The position numbers were made by a program, and so were the translations under genes. The notes beneath the pieces are model-generated. The model had not been told where the DNA came from, made no database searches, and worked only from the letters and a program-made list of their open reading frames with translations. 50,644 nt of DNA from Acidobacteriota bacterium (GTDB taxonomy: Bacteria; Acidobacteriota; UBA6911): positions 1-50,644 of the forward strand of contig JAISUT010000021.1 in NCBI GenBank assembly GCA_031271905.1. The letters are read 5' to 3'. Each line of letters opens with the position of its first letter. Positions within the stretch are counted from its first letter, which is position 1. Positions 46,525-50,644 of the stretch are shown piece by piece.

Positions 46525-48156
46525 TCAATCCGCGGCGGCGCGGCCGCCCCGCCCCGCCACCCGGAGGAGGAGGAAACCGCCTTGCCGGCATAGCCGCCGC
46601 GTGGAGAACCCCCCGGCCCCCTCCAACTCCCGCGCCCCCGCCTCCTTCGTCAAGACCAGGAACGACGGGTGTTCCGCCGCGAAGCGGCGCAAGGCGCCTT
46701 CGTCGTCCAGGCGCGTCTCCGCAAGGTAGCCGGTGTAGTATGGGAACGTGTGGTGGAAGGCGCGGTACATGGCGACCGGCTCCCCCGCCGTCCGCTCCGC
46801 CAGCGCCTGGCGCGCGATGGCGCGCGTGGAGTGTCGTTCGCCCAGCGCCGGGAAGGCGAACAGCGCCACCGCCGCCACCAGCGCCGTCCCCTGGACGACG
46901 GTCGCCCACACCGCCGCAGGGAGGTTCCCCCGCCTGCCGAAGGCGAAGGCGGCGAGCGCGGGCGTGAGCGCCGCCGCCGCAATCCCCAGCCCGACCCCGA
47001 CCCGGCCGCCGTAATCTTTCTGGAAGAACACCGGCGCGGCGACCGCCATCCCCAAGGAAAGCGCCAAGTGCAGCCACAGCGCGGCGCGGAGGCGGGGCAG
47101 GGGGCGGCACCCCCCGGCCGCGCGCCCCAGGCGCGCCCCCACGAGCAGCGCCAGCGGCGGCAGCGACGGCAGGACGTACCCCGGCAGCTTGGAGCCGGAG
47201 AGGGAGAAGAACGCCACCGGGAAGAGGAGCCAGGCGGCGACGAAGACCGTCGCGGGCCGCCACGCCCGCCAGCGGCGCAAGCCGTCTTTGACCGCCTGGA
47301 GCGACTGCGGGCAGAACACCGGCAGCCAGCCGCTCCAAGGGAAGGCGAGCGCGAACATCACGGGCAGGTAGTAATAGAAGGGCTGTGCGTGGTGATGGAC
47401 GCCGGTGGCGTAGCGCGCCAGGTTGTGGTTGATGAAAAACGTGGCGACGAAGGCGTAGCCGTTTTCGCGGAACGCCAGCCAGAACCAGGGGAGCGCCACC
47501 AGCGCCGCGAGCGGCAACCCCAAAAGCGGGCGCCAGCGGCGCAACACGCCGCCCCGCCCGCCATCGCCCGTCTCGTCGAGGAGCCAGCAGACGACGCCCA
47601 CGCCGAGGGCGAGGACGACGGCGACCGGCCCCTTCCCCAGCACGGCAAGCCCTAGGGGCACATATGCCGCCAACACCCCCCACCCGACATCCTTCTCCGT
47701 CGCGACCGCCAAGGTCGCCAGAGCCAGCGTCAGGAAGCAGGTGAAGGGCATGTCGGTGGTGGCGCTGCGCCCGAACCCGGCGACGCCGAGCGTCGAAAGG
47801 AGCATCGCCGCGCCGACGAAGCCCGCCGTCGGCGTCCAGAGCGCGCAACCCGCCCAGTAGACCGCGAGGGCGGTGGCGAGCGCGCAAACGGCGCTCCCGG
47901 CGCGCGCCGCCACCTCCGGGCTGTCGAAGGCGGCGTAAAACGGCTGGGCGAGCCAATAGTAGAGCGGCGGCTTTTCCAGCCAGGGCTCGCCCTGGAGCGT
48001 CGGCGTGACCCACCCGCCGCCGCCGCGCATCTCCTCGGCGACGCGCGCATAGCGCGGTTCGTCCGCGCCCGTCAGGGGCAGGGCGCCGAGGCGCAGGAAC
48101 AGCGTGATAAACGCGATGCCGAGCAGGATCGTCAGGTGAAGGGGGATGCGTCGCAC
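46525..48156 (-). CDS. ArnT-like membrane glycosyltransferase (GT83/PMT family)
   Basis: The 543-residue protein has about a dozen membrane helices and the N-terminal GADEPRYARVAEEM motif of ArnT-type enzymes, which transfer a sugar from a polyprenyl-phosphate donor to lipid A or other envelope acceptors on the periplasmic side. EKPPLYYWLAQPFYA and FFSLSGSKLPGYVLPSLPPL are further family signatures. The start is likely GTG 48156 (VRRIPLHLTILLGI); longer upstream readings run through the hairpin array and are not credible. The polyprenyl sugar could come from the GT2 at 10907-11854. Confidence 0.8.
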   Translation of the reverse strand: MRRIPLHLTILLGIAFITLFLRLGALPLTGADEPRYARVAEEMRGGGGWVTPTLQGEPWLEKPPLYYWLAQPFYAAFDSPEVAARAGSAVCALATALAVYWAGCALWTPTAGFVGAAMLLSTLGVAGFGRSATTDMPFTCFLTLALATLAVATEKDVGWGVLAAYVPLGLAVLGKGPVAVVLALGVGVVCWLLDETGDGGRGGVLRRWRPLLGLPLAALVALPWFWLAFRENGYAFVATFFINHNLARYATGVHHHAQPFYYYLPVMFALAFPWSGWLPVFCPQSLQAVKDGLRRWRAWRPATVFVAAWLLFPVAFFSLSGSKLPGYVLPSLPPLALLVGARLGRAAGGCRPLPRLRAALWLHLALSLGMAVAAPVFFQKDYGGRVGVGLGIAAAALTPALAAFAFGRRGNLPAAVWATVVQGTALVAAVALFAFPALGERHSTRAIARQALAERTAGEPVAMYRAFHHTFPYYTGYLAETRLDDEGALRRFAAEHPSFLVLTKEAGARELEGAGGFSTRRLCRQGGFLLLRVAGRGGRAAAD

Positions 48157-48587
48157 GGAAAGGATATAACCACAAAACGCGCCGATTGGCAAGATGCGGC
48201 ACCCCGCCGCGTCAGGCGGGACGGGATCAAGGGCGATGTCGCACGGGCGCGACCTTGCATAATCGTTGTGGCGCGATATGTGGGGCGAAGCCCCGCCAGC
48301 AACCGTGAAGCGGTTGCAGAAGCCCCGACGGGGCTTCGTCACAAAGCCCAGGGTTGGCGGACGCGAAGCGTCGCCTACCCTGGGGACGGGGGATGGAAAA
48401 GGATCCAACCCCGTAAGGGTTGCGCCGAGGACGACCGTTCGGGGACAGGGCGCACCCCCTTCGGGGTTGGGAATTTATTTTGACCGCCACCCAGGGTTGA
48501 CCGCGCTTCGCGCGCCCAACCCTGGGCTTCGTTGCGTAACCGCTTCGCGGTTGTGCGGCGGAGAGCCGCCGCAAGGCGGGGCTCCGC
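48157..48587. repeat. Array of at least eight palindromic hairpins
   Basis: No gene is supported here. Perfect or nearly perfect hairpins follow one another: GGGGC gaa GCCCC (48282-48294), GCAACCG / CGGTTGC (48299-48317), AAGCCCC gac GGGGCTT (48320-48336), CCCAGGGT...ACCCTGGG with inner GACGC gaa GCGTC (48347-48384), CAACCC / GGGTTG (48406-48422), ACCCC cttc GGGGT (48454-48467), CCCAGGGTTG...CAACCCTGGG with inner CGCGC ttc GCGCG (48490-48526) and AACCGC ttc GCGGTT (48538-48552). Many have three-base gaa or ttc loops. They lie between two genes on the minus strand. Confidence 0.75.
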
Positions 48588-49461
48588 TTACTGGTCTAAG
48601 GCCAGGCGGAAACCAACCAATCTACTACCATTATCGTCGGGTGCCTGGTACCCACGATGCGACACCCGCATGGACGTCGCAGGGTCGGAAATAGACCCGC
48701 CCCGGATTACGCGATACGAGCCCGAGCTAGGCCCCGTGGGGTTGGTCTGCGCGCCGTTGGAGTAATTACCATACCGGTCGCCCACCCACTCATACACGTT
48801 CCCGCTCATGTCGTGGATACCCAGCTCGTTCCCAACCTTCGCCCCTGTTCCCACCGGGACGCCGCCGCCGTTGCCTGAGTACCACGCCACGTCGCCGACG
48901 ATGTTGCTCCCGCTGTACTTGTACCCGGCGCTCCACGCGCCTCCGCGCGCCGCGTACTCCCACTCAGCCTCCGTCGGCAGACGGTACACGCGACCCGTCC
49001 CCGCCGCAGCCTCCAGTTGGTTCAACTTGCAGATGAATCCGTTCGCATAGTAGGTGACGCCCTTCGTCGTCCTGCAGGATCCTCCGCTCGTCCCCACTAC
49101 CTCGTCCCAACTCACAATACTGACGATACTGCCCGCACCAACAGAAGACGGGTTGCTCCCCATCACCGCCACCCATTGCCCCTGTTTCACCTCGTACTTC
49201 CCTATGGAGAAGTCGCTCAACGTCACCGAGTGCGTCGGGGATTCATTGGCAGCGCAATCGCTCCCCTGCTCAGCGGTGCACCCCATCGTGAACATCCCGC
49301 CAGCCACCGGCACCATCCTCACCAACGTCACCGCCCCGTAATCGACCGTAATCGACGCAACGTGCCCAGTCTGGTCCCTCACACTCACCGTCGCCGTCCC
49401 GGCCGCCGCCACCGCCGCCGTCGGCGTCCCCCTTATTTTGCCACTATCATAGTCTATATCG

Positions 49462-49532
49462 AGCCCATCGGGAAGCCCTGTCGCGCTGTACGTGTACGGT
49501 GCGACGCCGCCGGTCGCCGCCGCCACCGTCAC
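49462..49532. repeat. 71-bp repeat within the Ig-like modules (first copy)
   Basis: This sequence is identical to 49738-49808 and encodes the GVAPYTYSATGLPDGL part of an Ig-like module. The identity at all codon positions, including silent ones, points to recent duplication or gene conversion. Confidence 0.7.
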
Positions 49533-49737
49533 AGGCGCTATCGCCTCGCCACTAACCATCTCCGGGATGTCGTAACTCGCGTTGTCCGCCAGAACCAGCG
49601 CCGGAACCACCGCGCCGTAGCCGACCTCGATCGACGCGGAGTTCCCGGCATAGTCCGTCACCGCCACCCGCGCCGTCCCGGCTGACGCCACCGTCGTCGG
49701 CGTCCCCGTTATCTGCCGCGTAGCCGCGTTGAACGCC

Positions 49738-49808
49738 AGCCCATCGGGAAGCCCTGTCGCGCTGTACGTGTACGGTGCGACGCCGCCGGTCGCCGCCGCC
49801 ACCGTCAC
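49738..49808. repeat. 71-bp repeat within the Ig-like modules (second copy)
   Basis: Identical at base level to 49462-49532, whereas the flanking parts of the two Ig-like modules differ. Confidence 0.7.
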
Positions 49809-50316
49809 GGGTGCCACCGCCTCGCCCACCATCATCGTCGGGAGGTCGTAGTCCGCGCTGTCCTCCAGCGCCAGCGTCCTCGGCGTCACCGTCACCGTCA
49901 CCGTCTTCCCATACGTCGCGTTCGCCGTCGGCAACACCGTCACCGTGAACGTCCCAACCTCCACCCCTACGCACTCTATGTTGTCGCCGCTCACGGAGCA
50001 CGCCAGACCAGAATAAAGCGGCTTCAACGTGAAGTCCGTGTTCTCCTTCGTCACCGTGAACACCGTCGTCTCCTCGACCGCCACCGTCGCCACCTCGGGC
50101 GCAACGCCCAGACGGTACGCCTTCAGCGTCACAGTCCGCGCCAACGCCGGATCCGCCGTCGCCTTCACCGTGACAGGGTAATCCCCTGCGACCGTCGGCG
50201 CGCACTGCACCCAGCTGGGAGTTCAACCTTTTTATAGACAATTTGCTAAGCAACAACCTGCCTCCGTTTTGTTCATGCGGCGTTTCGACCGATGTCGGGC
50301 GGGGCACCGACGCTTT

Positions 50317-50369
50317 GGCGAAATCCGCCGCGCCGAAGGCCGAAGGCCGCAGGCGCGGCGGATTTCGCC
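50317..50369. terminator. 18-bp stem hairpin within the IS, after the transposase
   Basis: GGCGAAATCCGCCGCGCC (50317-50334) pairs perfectly with GGCGCGGCGGATTTCGCC (50352-50369) across a 17-base loop. GGGCGGGGC and GCCCGCCCC outside it extend the pairing. It could end transposase transcription or block transcription running through the element. Confidence 0.5.
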
Positions 50370-50384
50370 CGCCCCGCACCCCGC

Positions 50385-50644
50385 TCATGCCGCCATTTCC
50401 CCTTGTCCCGCCTGCCCGCCCGTCCGGCGCGACGACTCGAAACGCTCGCGGGGGGACATGTAGCCCAGCCCCCGCTGCGTCCGCGTCGCGTTGTAGAAGC
50501 AGTGCACGTACTCGAACACCGCCGCCCGGACCGATTCCCTCGTCTCGTAATGCCGCCAGTGGGTCAGCTCCTTCTTCAACGTGGCGAAGAAGCTCTCCGA
50601 CCATGCGTTGTCGCCGGGCATTCCCACGCGCGAGAAGCTCTGCC
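50385..50644 (-). CDS. IS3-family transposase OrfB, C-terminal part
   Basis: The partial protein reads QSFSRVGMPGDNAWSESFFA then TLKKELTHWRHYETRESV and GLGYMSPRERFE. This is the C-terminal end of the rve integrase domain of IS3-family OrfB. The glutamate in WSESFF is the last catalytic residue of the DDE triad. The gene continues past the window edge, so its start and the other catalytic residues are not visible. A hydrophilic tail (SSRRTGGQAGQGEMAA) ends it. Confidence 0.85.
   Translation of the reverse strand, partial: QSFSRVGMPGDNAWSESFFATLKKELTHWRHYETRESVRAAVFEYVHCFYNATRTQRGLGYMSPRERFESSRRTGGQAGQGEMAA

Larger units (their letters stand above)
48588..50215 (-). pseudogene. SUMF1/Ig-like secreted protein, 5' end removed by an IS
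   Basis: At least 540 residues remain. They begin mid-domain (QCAPTVAGDYPVTVKATADP) and include an Ig-like repeat, then two He_PIG-type putative-Ig modules (GVAPYTYSATGLPDGL twice). The C-terminal formylglycine-generating-enzyme-like (SUMF1) domain follows (VRMVPVAGGMFTMGC, YRLPTEAEWEYAARGG, GIHDMSGNVYEWVGD, YRVIRGGS). Such proteins are usually exported and of unknown role; this domain family binds or modifies substrates. The signal peptide and N-terminus are lost at the IS junction, where TGA ACT CCC closes the frame. It is unlikely to be functional unless re-started internally. Confidence 0.75.
50216..50644 (-). mobile_element. IS3-family insertion sequence, right part cut by window edge
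   Basis: The element begins at TGGGAGTTCAACC (50216), a TG-starting end as in IS3-family elements, and interrupts the SUMF1-type gene. It contains the 3' part of an OrfB transposase on the minus strand. Between the two lies a very stable hairpin (50317-50369). The remaining element lies outside the window, so completeness and target duplication cannot be judged. Confidence 0.75.

Noticed and set aside
48157-48408. Extended N-terminus for the ArnT-like transferase, starting at an ATG near 48408
   Set aside because: The extra 84 residues come from translated hairpin repeats. The conserved membrane protein begins near the GTG at 48156.
48282-48587. CRISPR array
   Set aside because: The stems vary in sequence and spacing. 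There is no constant repeat or spacer unit and no cas gene in the window.

Overview
This is about 50.6 kb of GC-rich (roughly two thirds G+C) chromosomal DNA from an uncultured-looking Gram-negative bacterium. Oxygen-sensitive chemistry points to anaerobic or facultative growth: a glycyl-radical-enzyme activase, a 2-hydroxyacyl-CoA dehydratase-type activase system, HypCDE, and TPP-dependent 2-oxoacid dehydrogenase subunits. The secreted protein at 38048-39070 and the small membrane protein at 21367-21753 resemble families I associate with Acidobacteriota. That assignment is an inference from memory and needs a marker-gene tree (polA, prfA, cysS and rpmE are all present).

Layout, left to right. 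1-5.4 kb: secreted GH9 glycosidase, FAD-dependent oxidoreductase, a secreted cysteine-rich protein, and several gene fragments (an ECF sigma region-4 remnant, a regulator N-terminus, a ribbon-helix-helix-like mini-ORF). 5.4-10.7 kb: a large double-ASKHA activase and its 2-hydroxyacyl-CoA dehydratase-like partner. 10.9-14.8 kb: polyprenyl-phosphate glycosyltransferase, ABM-domain monooxygenase, and a stand-alone molybdopterin subunit of the xanthine dehydrogenase family. 15-17.8 kb: an ECF sigma / zinc-finger anti-sigma / degenerate HtrA-PDZ operon. 18-20.6 kb: DNA polymerase I. 20.9-21.4 kb: IS630-family remnant. 21.4-25.2 kb: small membrane protein, zinc-ribbon protein, and a response-regulator/PEP-synthase-like fusion. 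25.5-28.2 kb: a Tat-exported HisC-like aminotransferase convergent with a cupin plus glycyl-radical-activase pair. 28.5-32 kb: rpmE, a DUF1385 gene, prfA and a zinc-ribbon gene. 32.2-37.9 kb: sugar isomerase-like protein, E1 alpha and beta, hypC, hypD, hypE. 38-41.9 kb: secreted protein, glcF and glcD. 42-48.2 kb: large secreted protein, exodeoxyribonuclease III, cysS and an ArnT-like glycosyltransferase. 48.2-48.6 kb: hairpin array. 48.6-50.6 kb: a SUMF1/Ig-like secreted protein cut off by an IS3-family element that runs off the right edge.

The most striking signal is a dispersed palindromic element, seen four times (254-316, 12403-12465, 28770-28890, 35522-35644). It has about 17-bp terminal inverted repeats and 4-bp target duplications of the form NNAT, so it looks like a MITE. 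Two full-length copies sit exactly between the ancestral ribosome binding site and the ATG of a gene (a DUF1385 gene and hypD). There the right end of the element places AGAGG seven bases before an ATG rebuilt by the target duplication. A third copy abuts a stop codon. This suggests a mobile element that tolerates insertion at start codons by carrying its own ribosome binding site.
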